A stretch of 64,000 nucleotides of DNA from Selaginella moellendorffii (GCF_000143415.4 NW_003314324.1:381811-445810), one strand, 5' to 3'; positions 1-13,012 are shown, counted from the first letter of the stretch. The notes: generated from the sequence alone by a model not told the origin. Translations and numbers: made by a program.

Positions 1-1470
1 ATCGCCGAAAACCTCTTTAATTCTCTCGGCGGTGAAACGAGCAACCCATTCCGAGCCAGGCTTTGTGCAGCAAAAGTCGTGTGTGATGTCCTCGCTTTGC
101 ACCACCGCGGTTTTTAAGCCTGGGACGTGTTCATGGACCTGATGAATAAAAAAAACTCTTATTCTAAGAAGCTAAAAGAAGAATACTCACTTGTTCCAGC
201 AAGCTCAGGGGACCCCAATGATCGTCTATCCCAAACAAGAAGCAGACTCTCCTGTGATTCTCTCTGAGAAAGTCCCAATCGACCTCCTCTTTGAGCTGCA
301 TGATAAGAAACAATAAACCTTGAAAACCATGACAACAAATTGCGTACCTTTGCAAACTCTGTCATCCCCATGTACGTGAAGTTGGCAACCATGGAGCTCT
401 GAAGTCCTAGTTAAAAACTGGAGCACAGAGTGTAAGAAAGAATTTTACCCGAAGAAGGTATTTACAGGTTGTGTCGACTGCGCACGGCCCCCAGGCCCTT
501 CCCACAACAGCCTTGACAAGCCGTCTGGAAATCCACGCTGGAGAGTGGCCCAGTAAACCTGCGAGTGAGCTCACTGTCGCACGCATCAATGAGCTCCTGT
601 ATCGATAAAGAAGAAGGACAAGAAAAAAAGAAAAAACGAGCGTAAGAAACTATAAGAATGTCACTGACTTACACTTACTCGCAAATCGCTTTGAGCACCG
701 CTTGTTTCAGGGAGTCCGGATTTGTTTTCAGAAAGGGGTGCAAGCCGATCACGCACTGTAGCTGGACGAAGAAAAGCATTAAAAAAGTGTGTTGTTTGTT
801 GCAAAGATGGGAGCACACAAACCTTGTTTGGGAATCTCTTAAGGAGCTCGAGAATTATGTACGCGCCAATGGAGTGGCCGACCTTGAAAGCTCTACAGGA
901 TCAGCAAGTGATATGAAAGCATCCTTTTTAACTTTTGAGGAGCTTACCAGGACTGTTGGGAGGTCCGAGTTTATATATCGCTCTTCCAGAAACCCAGCCT
1001 GCAAGAGAAAACTTGAGAGCTGTTGCTAGATGAGACTCAAGTCTCACCTTGTGATCAATCTGTTGCTGCAAAGAAAATTTCTTGCCTTTCTCATAGTCCT
1101 GGGAAACGAATTTGTGTCAAACACTTGAATGCGGGGAAAGTTAGATTTTTACATGAGCGGTATGCGCGATATGTCCAATGGCTGCCACAAGAGAATTCAT
1201 CAGAATGTGGAGATGGAAGTTTCAGTCACTCACCTGTGATGGAAGCTGCACCTTCAAAGTGTTTGGAGAGAGCAGCGAGATAATCCTTGTAAAAACCCAC
1301 AATGCCTGGATTCCCAGGAACAAAGACAATGTGAAGCCGAGGCATGGAATAAGGTTTGAGCTCCAGCAGCTCTGTGGCATGCCTGAAAAGCCCCAAAAGC
1401 TTTGAGGAAGGCAAACAGAGAAAGCGCTCACTGCTTACCCACAAACGCTCTCCACTCGACAGACCGCCAT
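1..1470 (-). CDS. Lipid droplet-associated hydrolase (LDAH family), 11 exons visible, 3' end cut by window
   Basis: Alpha/beta hydrolase of the LDAH/C2orf43 family, a putative lipid-droplet ester hydrolase. The minus-strand exons are 1470-1439, 1382-1234, 1181-1153, 1098-1048, 998-948, 882-823, 761-679, 596-449, 398-348, 295-191 and 138-1. Every junction is GT-AG and every phase joins. Visible motifs, in order, are FVPGNPG near the N-terminus, the nucleophile elbow GHSIGAY (exon 6), FGIDDHWGP in exon 10 (the family's acid region), and HDFCC with WVARF in the last exon (the family's catalytic His region). The start at 1470 is chosen because the short first exon (MAVCRVES) splices in phase into the conserved exon. 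Introns are about 40-90 bp and exon 3 is only 29 nt. No stop is reached before base 1, so the C-terminus is missing. The family is assigned from motif recognition; the substrate is unknown. Confidence 0.88.
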
Positions 1471-1842
1471 AACTCTGCCCTAAATTTTGGAATATTTCTG
1501 GAATATCGATTATTTACACTCAAACTTCTAGAATATAACACCAAAAATCATGGCAATAAGCATGTCACACAAAGTAAAATAATATAACTCTACAACTTTT
1601 ATTAAAACTCACTCAAAAACCTAATGTATATATGATTGTGCATGGGAGTTTATATTTTTTGTTTTGAGTTGCATCCAAAAATATTATGTATATAATCACT
1701 TTTCAATTTGCAATTATATGTATAATATTTTTGTTATGGGATATGCCATATATGCATGGGATATAACACATTAGACTACTATAGAAGATTGATGCCACAT
1801 CATCTCAAATAATATAATGTCATTGTAAGTCTAGCAAGGTTT
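1471..1842. other. AT-rich intergenic DNA upstream of the LDAH gene
   Basis: This stretch is the upstream region of the minus-strand LDAH gene, grading into strongly AT-rich DNA. No coding pattern, RNA gene or clear promoter box was seen. Confidence 0.5.
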
Positions 1843-4705
1843 TCTTATTTCATTTTTATGTCATTAAATGTAAATTTATGATCTTTTGATTGTGATAATT
1901 TTGCTTATCCTTTGCACATGTTTTATTCACATCTCATTCCATGTGGTTATTCTTCATTTTTCATGGTTTGGAGGCACAATGCACTAATGTAAACATGGTG
2001 CTTCAATTACTTTTATAAATGCTTTTCATTTATTGTGACTTATTTGCAGCACAACACTTCAATCTAGGTAGCAATTTATTTGCATAGAAACAAGCGTGAT
2101 CAATTAGAGCATAAACATGAGTATAAAACCATTTTTGGATGATCAGGGCATTTAATGCAATGGTTTTTCCATGAGTAAGTGGATTTTATTATAACTATAG
2201 TAAAGTATTAGTCCATTAATTTTTTATATTTTAAATCACATATACATATTTTTAGCATTACAATAATTTGTTAATCTTGAGGGTGTTAGTTTGTTAAGTT
2301 TGGGCTTAATATGCAAAACAATTTTCATTACTCTCACTAATAAAGTACCTTAAGTATGCAATAATGGCAAACTCATTTAAAAGACATTCAAGCTCTAGCT
2401 CACATATTGAAAAAACCCATTCCCACAAGCTTATTAATATGTTAAAAAATCTAATATAACATTAAAATTTGTGTAGCACAAAAATCACATACATAGCGCA
2501 AATTTGAACTTTGTAGCAGGCACCAACGTATGCCCACCTATAAAAAATTTTACACCTTATGTCCTTGCCTATGATATGTCTTATTTGTTTAACTTTATGT
2601 CTTTGCCTTTGACATGTCTTAAAAAAAGCTAATGCCTAACAATTTTGGTGTTTAACAAAAAATGAGTCTTTTTCTGTCTTCTTCACCCACTTCAATGTTT
2701 TTTTATAATATATATTCAAGATGATTACCTATGATAAAGAATCAACTTCTTATAGCTTACTTACCTAAACATGCCCTCACCTACACTACAACAAAAAACA
2801 CTCAATGTATTTGAATAAATCCTTCACTTCATCAAGGTCAAACAAGAGAAAAAATACATAAATTTTTCTATCTCATTTTTATGTCATTGAGTGTAAATTT
2901 ATGATCTTTTGATTGTGATAATCTTGCTTATCTTTTGCACATCTCACTCCATGTGGTTATTTTTCATTTCTCGTGGAGGCACAATGCACTAATGTAAACA
3001 TGGTGCTTTAATTACTTTTGTAAATGCTTTTTATTTATTGTGACTTATTTGCTGCACAACACCTTAATCTAGGTAGCAATTTATTAGCATAAACGCGAGC
3101 ATGATCAATTAGAGCACAAATGCGAGTATAAAACTTTTTTTAGATGATTAGGGCATTGAATGCAATGGTTTTTCTGTGAGTAAATGGATCTTACTATAAC
3201 TATAGTAAAGTATTAATTCCATTAATTTTTTGTATTTTAAATCACATGTACATATTTTTAGCATTATAATAATTTGAGGGTGTTAGTTTGTTAAGTTTGT
3301 GCTTAATATGCAAAACACTTTTCATTACTCTCACTAATAAAGTAGTTTAAATATGCAATAATGGCAAACACAACCCATGACATTTAAAGACATTCAAGAT
3401 CTAGCTTGCATGTTGAAAAAACTCATACCCACAAGCTTATTAATATGTTAAAAAATTTGATATAATGTTAGAATTTGTGTAGCACAAAAATCACATATAT
3501 GGCATGGACTTGAATTTTGCAGCAAGCACCAATACATGCCCACCTATAAAAAAAGTTGTGTTTAAAATATTATTTTGTGAGTAACACATATATATTATAA
3601 AAATTTAAGCACACATGTAAATTTTTATATATATTTTGCACACTTACACTTGCTAAATTGGCCACCCCAAGTACCCTTCCCCCAAAAAAATAAATGGCTT
3701 ACCATACTAGAATTAGTAAGTACATATTAGATATAAATTTCATGATTATTACCACATAAAATCATGTTTTTGTCATGAGAAAGTTTTTTATTTTATATAT
3801 TATTTTATACAAGAAACAAATCCACTTAAACCACTTACAAAATGGTAAAAAGCTCCAAAAGCCTTCACCACACTTAAAATAAATTTTAATATGGAAGAAA
3901 AATTATAATATCTTATTCTAAACTCAATTAAATCAAGTATGCAAACACTTTATAGAGAGATTTTGAATAGATTTATTAATAAAGCTCAGAAAAATTGAAA
4001 TGATCAATTCATTATAATTTCAAACTTTCAAAAAAGTGTTATTTATTGCATGGAGGAAATTTTTTTGTATATTACGATCTAAAAGTAAAATTTTGTCATC
4101 CTTGTGATCAAGGTGTAGAGCATGATAAAATCTATTAACCTAAAGCCAATATTGAATAATAAGAAAAAGCAAATAAAGAAAAAATAACTGTCAATAAAAA
4201 AGAATACTTTAATTTTATCATAAAAAATTTATAATATAAATAAAATTTCCCAAAGAAATAATTTTTACTAATTAAATAATAAATGAAATATTTAGAAAAA
4301 ATGCATAAGGATATAGTTATATAACAGAGGTTTAGACAATTTTTGTTAAGTACTAACTTAAACTATATTATGCATGTTTCTCATCACCTAACTAAAAACT
4401 CGATTGTGTCATTGTATCATTAACTTTATGTCCTTGCCTTTGACTTGTGTTGACATGTCTTTAACCATTTTTGGTGTTTAACAAAAAATGAGTTTTTTTT
4501 GTCTTCTTCACCCACTTCAATGTTTTTCTACAATATATGATAAAGAATCAGCTTCTTACAATATATATTCAAGATGATTGCCTATGATAAAGATCAGCTT
4601 CTTACAGCTTACTTACCTAAGCATGTCCTCACCTGCACTACGACAAAAACACTCAATGTATTTGAATAAATCCTTCACTTCATCAAGGTCAAACAAGAGA
4701 AAAAA
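1843..4705. repeat. Diverged tandem duplication of an AT-rich unit of about 1 kb, second copy interrupted
   Basis: The segment 1843-2560 recurs at about 2866-3555: shared strings include tttatgatcttttgattgtg, ggtgctt and gcccacctataaaaaa. The following stretch 2580-2860 recurs at about 4430-4705, for example gtgtttaacaaaaaatgag and cacccacttcaatgttttt. The simplest reading is one roughly 1,020-bp unit duplicated in tandem, with the second copy split by about 870 bp of extra sequence (3556-4425). No coding capacity is visible in either copy. It could be remnants of a non-coding transposable element. Confidence 0.7.
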
Positions 4706-5453
4706 CAAAAAAAAAAAATTAAAAAAAACCCTGTGTACATTGGTCCTATTGTTCAAGTGGGAGTTTACTACTTAGAGGACAATTCTCTTCCATACGAATT
4801 AAATAGCTTTATGCATCAGTTTATCAATTGACCTTTTAAAAAGGGACAAAAAGGAAGTAAATACTTCTGATATTTCTTTCACATTACCTGAATTGATCCT
4901 GAATTACTATTTTTCTAACATTCTCTGTTTTTAGAGAGAGAGAGGAGCTTAGTTGACATCTGGTCTTGTGATTAACTGTCTTGTTTGGAGTGTACCTCTT
5001 AACTGGTATGGTTTAGGGGAATTTGCAAGTGGTTATGGAAACACAGTAATCCTAAAAGTTGGGAAAGGTCTTGAGAATCTAGCTGGTGGTGAGCGAGTAC
5101 AAGGGAGAGCGGTTGAGGTAGTTGCGTGTTGATGACGACCCAGAATCAAGCATTGGTGCAACACCAGACACCCAATACCTAAACAGTTTTAAAGATGCAT
5201 GAATGAATATGTGTGGGATGTGTGATCGCAAAACAAATGCCCACCCATCAAATGGCATCTCAAAGCGCATTAATTGGAAGTAAATTTTACGCAAGAACTG
5301 GGCCTAGGAGGGGGGTGGATGCGGCCCCATTCTTGCTTAGCCGCCCACTCCACTAGAGCTCTACCCTTCGCCCTTTTGACCACAGTCAGAATCTCTTTAA
5401 AAGGTTTGGACACCGTTTTGCCCTAAATTCGGAAGATTCTTTCTGCCAGAGAC
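4706..5453. other. Upstream region of the N-acyltransferase-like gene A
   Basis: AT-rich DNA grades into less AT-rich sequence before the start codon at 5454. A GA-rich run lies near 4930. No gene was recognised; a 71-codon minus-strand frame at 5079-5294 matches nothing I know. Confidence 0.4.
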
Positions 5454-7207
5454 ATGACGAAGGCGTTGCACCTCGCCATTCTCTCGGCCGCATGCACCTT
5501 CTTCTCCGGATTCCAAAACGTTGCCATTTGTTCTTGGCTCCAGCCATTTCTCCTCTTGCATTTCTTCCTCAAGTCAGGGATTTCGCGCAATTCTTGCTCA
5601 TGGCGCTCCGCGGCGCTCACAATTCTCCTGGCGCTCCTCCTCCAGACCACCGCCGCGAGCCTGGCGTTCCTGGCATTCTTCCCGGGAAAGGTGAGACCGG
5701 ACAGCTCCACGGCCAGCAGCGTGCCAATTGTGGGAATAATCTGGGCACTGGCGCTGTGGGTGTTTCTTCTCCTCCCATTCCTTGCAAGCATCGGCTACAG
5801 GAAGCGTTTTGATCGAGCAAGAACGTCCCAGCCGCTGGTATTCGCGTCGATCTGGACCACGGCGTGGTTCCTGTGGAACCGATTCGGCGGCGTCGGAGCC
5901 CTCCTCCATCCCGCCGTGTCGCAGGTGACAATCTTGCCCCTGGTGATGAGCGCGGGCGTGTGGGGGATGGATGGGATCGCATTCCTCATGGCGTGGTTCT
6001 CGGCGATTCTCCACGACAGGACCGTTCTCGACGAGTCTCTTCCCAAGATGGACAAATCCGACAAGAAGCGTGCTACGCAGCTGCATCGCGGCCACTCCCT
6101 GGCGTTTGGAGCCATTGCCCTCTCGACCTTGTTCTACGGCAGCGCCAGGGTCTCGGTCTTCTCGGGCGATTTCTTCCAGAAGGACATCGCCCTCACGATG
6201 AAGAAAACAGTGCCGGTCTCTTGCGTCCTGGGCAAGCTCCTCGTCTACGAGGACATGGATGTGATGCTCAACCGGACGAACCAGCGCCTCCGAGCCGGCG
6301 ATCGACTGGTGCTCTGGTCCGAGGCTGCTGTGAAACTCCACCTCAAACAGGAGAGGGATTCTCTCCAATTCAAAGCCGGACAGATCGCTTCCCAGCACGG
6401 CGCCTACGTTGGCATCACTTACGAGTACAACGACGCGAGCACTGGAAGAGTCGGGAACTATTTCGACCTCGTTCTTCCCGATGGCTCCATTGGTTTTAGC
6501 TACAGGAAAGCCCACTTGGTTCCATTCGCGGAGTCGTATGTCACTCCGGGGGATCCCATTCTTCCTGCCATCGACACCGAGCTCGGCCGGATTGGAGGAG
6601 CGATTTGCTTCGACTTCGAGTTTCCAGACCTGATGCGCCAGGCCGGGGAAAAGAGGTAGAGCAAACTTTCAGTATGGTAGCCTAGAGTTCCAAGTTTTTG
6701 GTGGTGCTTTGGCAGGATTGATATCATGCTCCAACCAGCCGAGACTTGGGGAGCAACCGGCCCCCGGGTGAAAGAGGCCGATGCCTTCCGTGTCGTGGAG
6801 AACGGCTTTAGCTGGTTCCGATGCTCCACGGGAGGCGTTTCAGGGGTTGTCGATCCGTATCTCCAGACATTCGACTACAGGTGCGACAGTGTTAGATCAA
6901 TGTTCGGCTGTGATATTCTTTTGGTTTCCCTTCGCTTGACAGGGAGGGTATCTCCGACTCGGTCTTCGCCATGGCGCTCCCAATACTTGGGAAGGCGTGG
7001 ACGCTTTACCCCAGCTATGGCTGCCTTTTCGCGTGGCTAGTGGCAGCGCTCGCTGCGGTACACGTCTCCATGCTCTGCCTCCCTCTTGGAGCAGTGATGT
7101 ACATCCTTGACAAGTCCCCGCCCGCCTTTGTGTTTTACATCACTGGTGACCGATCGTTCAAGGAGTTTGAGAAGTCGGAGCTAAGTTGCGTGCTGCTGGG
7201 CGAGTGA
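5454..7207 (+). CDS. Apolipoprotein N-acyltransferase-like membrane protein (nitrilase superfamily), copy A
   Basis: Three exons (5454-6655, 6716-6880, 6943-7207) with GT-AG introns of 60 and 62 bp encode 543 residues. The N-terminal half has several hydrophobic helices (about residues 5-35, 50-75, 90-112, 155-182). A carbon-nitrogen hydrolase domain follows, with the expected Glu-Lys-Cys triad visible as E290 (LWSEA), K352 (YRKAHLVPF) and C385 (GAICFDFEFPDL). Exon 2 carries LQPAETWG, typical of this fold, and the C-terminus has one more membrane segment (about 478-510). That order matches bacterial Lnt, which N-acylates lipoproteins. What a eukaryotic homologue acylates is not established, so the substrate is unknown. 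An intact inverted paralogue lies at 45178-46933 with identical exon 1 and exon 2 lengths. It converges on the PPR gene at 7433-8857, with 225 bp between the stops. Confidence 0.85.
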
Positions 7208-7432
7208 TAGCGATCGCTATCCATCGTGCACACGCTGCCGACGCTAATACATGCGACCTTAAGATTCCTGTGACGCAGGCAGTGGAGCCCAATGCGTGGG
7301 CCAATGTATATAAAGCACCGGTAATACGAGGGGACCGACACATTAGAGAACTCCTTGCATTGAGTAGAGCTTCAATCGCTCCTTAGGTGGGAGCGCAAAG
7401 AATCTACGCTTTTTGGATGTAGCGGCGCAACT

Positions 7433-8857
7433 TTAGGCCAGATCTTTGGAGGGATTCAAGGCCCCAGAGAGCAACACGTAGGCGTTGGATCGCGTCGGCT
7501 GGAGCGTCACGGAATGCTTCGCTGCAAAGCGCGCTGGCTCATTGCTGGCGTGAACTTTACTCGCTGACAAAAGTGTCATCCAGGCCGTGGATTCGGGGCG
7601 GAATGGCATGCTGGAGACGAGCTCCTGGGCTTGCTTGAGCTCGCCGGAGCGACCCAAAACATCGATCAGGCAGTGGTAGTGCTCGGGCAGCGGGGGGATT
7701 TCCCAGTCCCTGGTCATGGTCGAGAAGTATTTCTTCCCTCGGTCCAGGAGCCCCACTCGGCTGCACGCCGCCAAGACGCTCACGAAGCTCAGGGCGTTGG
7801 GTATGATGCCCTCCATCTCCATCGCTCCGAAGAGCTCGAGAGTTTCGTGCCAGTAGCCATTCTGGGTGTTGCCTTGGAGCATTGTGTTCCAGGTGACTAC
7901 GTCCTTCTCGGGTATGGAATCGAAGAGGAGCATTGCTTCTTTCATCCGGCAAATGTGAGCAAGGGCTTGGAGTGCTGACGTCCACGAAAGGTGGTCTCGC
8001 ACTGGCATGGATTCGAACAAGGTCAAGGCTTGTTCTAGATGCCCGTTTTGGGCATATGCCGAAAGCATAGCGTTCCACGAGATAAGATCCGCATAGGGCA
8101 TGTTGTTAAACACTTCTCTAGCTTCTGAAATACTGCCACTGTTTGCAAGAATTTCTATCATGATTGTGCTTGCAATGACGTCCTTTTCTGGCATTTTATG
8201 GAAGATTACCTTTGCTTCGTTACAATGCCCAGATTTGCCATAAGCAGCTATCATCGCCGTCCAGCAAGTTATGCCGTCGTCCGGCAATCTATCAAACATA
8301 GATCGCGCCTCTTCTAGTTTTCCATGCGATGCGTATGCAGCGATCATACAGTTCCATAGAACGCTGCTGTGTTCTGGAATACCATTGAAGAGTGAACTTG
8401 CCGTGTCAAGATGCCCGTTTTGAGCATATGCTGTAACCATGGCATTCCAGGAAACTATGTGTTTTTCAGGCATAGAATCAAACACTTTCCTAGCCATCGT
8501 AATATGTCCTGCTTGTGAGTATGCTGTGACCATTGTGGTCCATGAAATGACGTCTCTCTGTGGCATTTTTTCGAACAGACAGCACGCTTCCTCTAGGTGC
8601 CCATTTGAGGCAAATGCTGAGATCATTATATTCCATGAGAAAATGTTGGGATAGAGTATGGCGTCAAACACTCTTTTTGCATCTTGGGCGCTGCCGCACT
8701 TTCCATACATCTCGATCAGAAGGTTCGCAAGGTATCTGTCTGATCGATGTTGCTCAGATCCCAGGATCTGAGAGTGGACCTCCTTTGCGCGGAATAAGTC
8801 GCTGGAACCTCCAAGGGATCTGATAAACTGTACGTAGAAGCTGCGTTGTAGACACAT
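7433..8857 (-). CDS. PPR protein, S-type repeats with short E-like tail (PPR-1)
   Basis: An intron-less pentatricopeptide repeat protein of 474 residues, probably a sequence-specific organellar RNA-binding factor. After an N-terminal region with LANLLIEMYGKCG, about ten tandem repeats of roughly 31 residues follow, marked by VISWTTMVTAYSQAGH-type and MPEKDV-type motifs. A C-terminal region (HYHCLIDVLGRSGELK, then SMPFRPESTAWMTLL) resembles the start of an E domain. No DYW deaminase is present. The start is the ATG at 8857; the frame extends six codons further upstream only to a TTG. A clear organellar presequence is not obvious. Fragments of its N-terminus recur in the mosaics near 25140-25240 and 44640-44790. 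RNA target unknown. Confidence 0.85.
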   Translation of the reverse strand: MCLQRSFYVQFIRSLGGSSDLFRAKEVHSQILGSEQHRSDRYLANLLIEMYGKCGSAQDAKRVFDAILYPNIFSWNIMISAFASNGHLEEACCLFEKMPQRDVISWTTMVTAYSQAGHITMARKVFDSMPEKHIVSWNAMVTAYAQNGHLDTASSLFNGIPEHSSVLWNCMIAAYASHGKLEEARSMFDRLPDDGITCWTAMIAAYGKSGHCNEAKVIFHKMPEKDVIASTIMIEILANSGSISEAREVFNNMPYADLISWNAMLSAYAQNGHLEQALTLFESMPVRDHLSWTSALQALAHICRMKEAMLLFDSIPEKDVVTWNTMLQGNTQNGYWHETLELFGAMEMEGIIPNALSFVSVLAACSRVGLLDRGKKYFSTMTRDWEIPPLPEHYHCLIDVLGRSGELKQAQELVSSMPFRPESTAWMTLLSASKVHASNEPARFAAKHSVTLQPTRSNAYVLLSGALNPSKDLA

Positions 8858-9214
8858 AGAATGTATGAAATGCAATATTGAAAATGGTCACCAAGCTTCT
8901 TCCATCCCCTCAAAGCGGATTCATAGCAAATTGTCTTCACATTTACTACAAGGCATAAAGTGGATATTGCAAAACGTAATCATAAAGTGCCCAGCAAATG
9001 CCAAGGTTTGCAAAAGTATTGTGTATCTGCCTTGCACAGGGTGCAGATCATCAGTTTATTCGAAGAAACGCCACGCGTTGCAGTACAGCTTCAGCTGAGA
9101 GGCTGGCGTTTTAAAGAACACATGAATCATAGCTCCGTACATGCAAAAGAAAAAAAATGAAATAAAAACTGCAAAGCTTACTTCCCAGCAAAGACGTATT
9201 GATCACCATAACAG
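8858..9214. other. Spacer between PPR-1 and the LRR relic
   Basis: Upstream region of the minus-strand PPR-1 gene. No gene, RNA or repeat was recognised here. Confidence 0.4.
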
Positions 9215-9290
9215 TTCAGCCTTTGCGAATTTGGCCAATCCGGGGCTGTGCGGCAAGCCATGCTCTTTTACTTTTCAAATGGCGTTAACA
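9215..9290 (+). pseudogene. Relic of LRR gene C-terminus (NPGLCGKP motif)
   Basis: The plus strand reads an LRR-protein tail with NPGLCGKP, the motif that ends the LRR proteins at 20499-22649 and 28746-30984. Only about 75 bp survive. The same tail-plus-promoter arrangement, inverted, is seen at 18235-18170 and near 27640-27850. So an LRR gene end was the ancestral neighbour of IWS1. Confidence 0.65.
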
Positions 9291-9393
9291 TAATCGTAAG
9301 CTCACATTTTACATGCTCTGAATATGCTCCTGAGAAAAAGAGTGCCCAGATAATTATGCGCTCTTTTACATTGGTCCCTTTTTGCTAGAATTG

Positions 9394-9401
9394 TATATAA
9401 A
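9394..9401 (+). promoter_or_regulatory. TATA box of IWS1
   Basis: TATATAAA stands 45 bp before the IWS1 start codon. The surrounding sequence is conserved in inverted form at about 18125-18170, upstream of the dead IWS1 copy, and again near 27645-27670. Confidence 0.6.
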
Positions 9402-9445
9402 GGGTTTCAGACCCTGAAAATTTCGTCCAAGTCTAGCTCGAAGCC

Positions 9446-10231
9446 ATGGCGGAGGTGGCGAAGTTCGTAGAGCAAGTGATTATCAAGCTGGCCAATGCTG
9501 CTGAGGAGGACATGGAGCTTAACAGACAATCCAAGCCGGCCACCAGCAAGCTCAAAATGCTCGAATTTTTTGCTGGAGTGGCTGAGAAGCGATCCTACCA
9601 TGCCCACTTGTTTGATAAGGGTGTCTTGATGCTTCTTGCTGCTTGGCTCAAGCCGCTTCCAGATGGGTCACTGCCCCATGCCATGATTCGCAGCACAATC
9701 TTCACAATCTTGCTTGAGAAGATGCCGATCGATTTGGATGATGAGACGAGAAAGAAGCAACTTGCATGGAGTGGCCTGGGCATGCTGGTGAGGTATTATT
9801 TAGAGCACAAGGAAGAGACACAGGAGAATAAATTGCTGGCCAAGAGGCTCATTGAGAAATGGAGTCGCGTGATCTTCGACACAGGAATTTGCCAGAGCAA
9901 GGTCGTCCACGATGAAACAATTGATAAGGTTTCTTCTCCATCGAAAAAGCGACCAGCAATAGCGATTGTGGAAGAAAATCTGGATCTCAGGGAGAAGCCA
10001 TCTCCAAAGAAGAGAAGAATTCCACCAATCACAGCTCCCCAGCCCATGACCATGAATTTCTCGATTCGTCCGAAGTCTAGGTTTGATGGAGAAGCGATTA
10101 GAGAGAGTATAATGCAACGTGAAGCAATGGAATCCAAGAGGGCGAGGATAAACAAGTCCATGAAGCGACTACACGATGCCAACAAGAGAAGGCCCAGAGT
10201 CATGGGGGGCCGAGGTGTCCTCCTAATGTAA
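9446..10231 (+). CDS. IWS1: IWS1/SPN1 transcription elongation factor (TFIIS N-terminal domain protein)
   Basis: Single exon, 261 residues. IWS1/Spn1 binds SPT6 and RNA polymerase II; in angiosperms it also works with BES1 in brassinosteroid-dependent transcription. The core domain (about residues 30-150) shows the family pattern: LKPLPDGSLPHAMIRSTI, then ETRKKQLAWSGLGM, then NKLLAKRLIEKWSRVIFD. The C-terminal third is basic, with likely nuclear localisation signals (SPSKKRP, SPKKRRIPP) and a PMTMNFSIRPKSRFD segment. It is short compared with typical plant IWS1 because the acidic N-terminal region is absent. A TATA box lies 45 bp upstream. A broken inverted copy lies at 17327-18083. It converges on THIC, so the two 3' regions share 10232-10943. 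Confidence 0.88.
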   Translation: MAEVAKFVEQVIIKLANAAEEDMELNRQSKPATSKLKMLEFFAGVAEKRSYHAHLFDKGVLMLLAAWLKPLPDGSLPHAMIRSTIFTILLEKMPIDLDDETRKKQLAWSGLGMLVRYYLEHKEETQENKLLAKRLIEKWSRVIFDTGICQSKVVHDETIDKVSSPSKKRPAIAIVEENLDLREKPSPKKRRIPPITAPQPMTMNFSIRPKSRFDGEAIRESIMQREAMESKRARINKSMKRLHDANKRRPRVMGGRGVLLM

Positions 10232-10567
10232 GAGATGTTCTCTGCTTGAGAGATCAAGCTAAGACTTGGTAACTATGAGAATGTTTTTAAAAGGTGCCAA
10301 TCTTACATTGGTTACATCGATTTTTGCGCATCGAAAATAATCATATTCATTCATTCATTCCTGTTTTACAGCCTTGGAATTTTCTTGCCGTACAATATTT
10401 AGTGACCGAACTAAGAACATAATACGAAGAATAGAAACGCTGCAACTAGAAAGAATCCAAGAACCAAGATCTCGACGGATGGAACCACATACCTTGGACA
10501 ATCGAAGCGATCATCGGTTGATTCTCGCTCGGAACAAAACTTTGATCCTCGCGCGCGCGATCAACAC

Positions 10568-10909
10568 CTGCAAAACAGCACAAGCAGCACGCTCCCTACG
10601 CAGGTATTAACCTGTTCAGGTGCAAAGGGACTCTCTCAGCCTGTCCCTGAGACGGACAAGCACCCCTGGTGCTACCACTGTCAGCAATGCAAAATAGCGA
10701 ACCTTCAAACTTATAGAGCAAAAACGAAAGAGAAATCTAGCTACACATGCGAGAGCACCACCACTTATTCCCTACAAACCAAACCAAACACTACCTTCAA
10801 ACTTGATCGTCATCTTCTCCAGATCCAAATCCTGGCACTCCTTTCCTTGGCGAGATCACCTACAAAGACAAAGCTTTCAAGCAACTGAAGAAAAGAAAGA
10901 AAAACTTAC
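10568..10909 (-). other. THIC 3' UTR with two predicted introns, the second enclosing the riboswitch
   Basis: After the THIC stop, the minus strand shows CACAAG|GTAAGT (donor at 10909) and TTTGTAG|GTGATC (acceptor ending at 10860), a 50-bp intron. A second donor, GAAG|GTAGTG, begins at 10794. An acceptor, TTTTGCAG, ends at 10568. The TPP aptamer lies inside this second intron. That is the layout known from seed-plant THIC genes, where TPP binding changes 3' UTR splicing. The splice sites are read from sequence only. Confidence 0.65.
10583..10676 (-). promoter_or_regulatory. TPP (THI-element) riboswitch in the THIC 3' UTR
   Basis: The minus strand carries the hallmark aptamer blocks in order: AGCACCAGGGGTGCTTG, the short P3 hairpin TGTCC/GGACA, the pyrimidine-binding CTGAGA, CCCTTTGCACCTGAACAGG, then ACCTGCGTAGGG. 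The outer helix P1 pairs GGUAGCAC with GUGCUGCU over 8 positions, allowing G-U pairs. Inner helices CCC/GGG and CAGGT/ACCTG also form. It lies about 270 nt beyond the THIC stop codon and inside a predicted 3' UTR intron. Expected role: when thiamine pyrophosphate is high, splicing is altered and THIC mRNA is destabilised. A mutated copy lies at 27170-27252; copy 2 of THIC has lost it. Confidence 0.9.
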
Positions 10910-10943
10910 CTTGTGAGACAAGATGATCTTTGGTCCATCGCTC

Positions 10944-13012
<2,069 letters not shown>

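Noticed and set aside
5598-6515. Antisense 305-codon ORF opposite gene A, and a similar 375-codon ORF opposite gene B (45662-46789)
   Set aside because: Shadow of a GC-rich coding exon. No known domain, and the sense frames carry the catalytic motifs and splice sites.
7186-7386. Short plus-strand ORF and TATATAAA at about 7307 downstream of gene A
   Set aside because: No coding signal and no RNA family recognised. It lies between two convergent gene ends.
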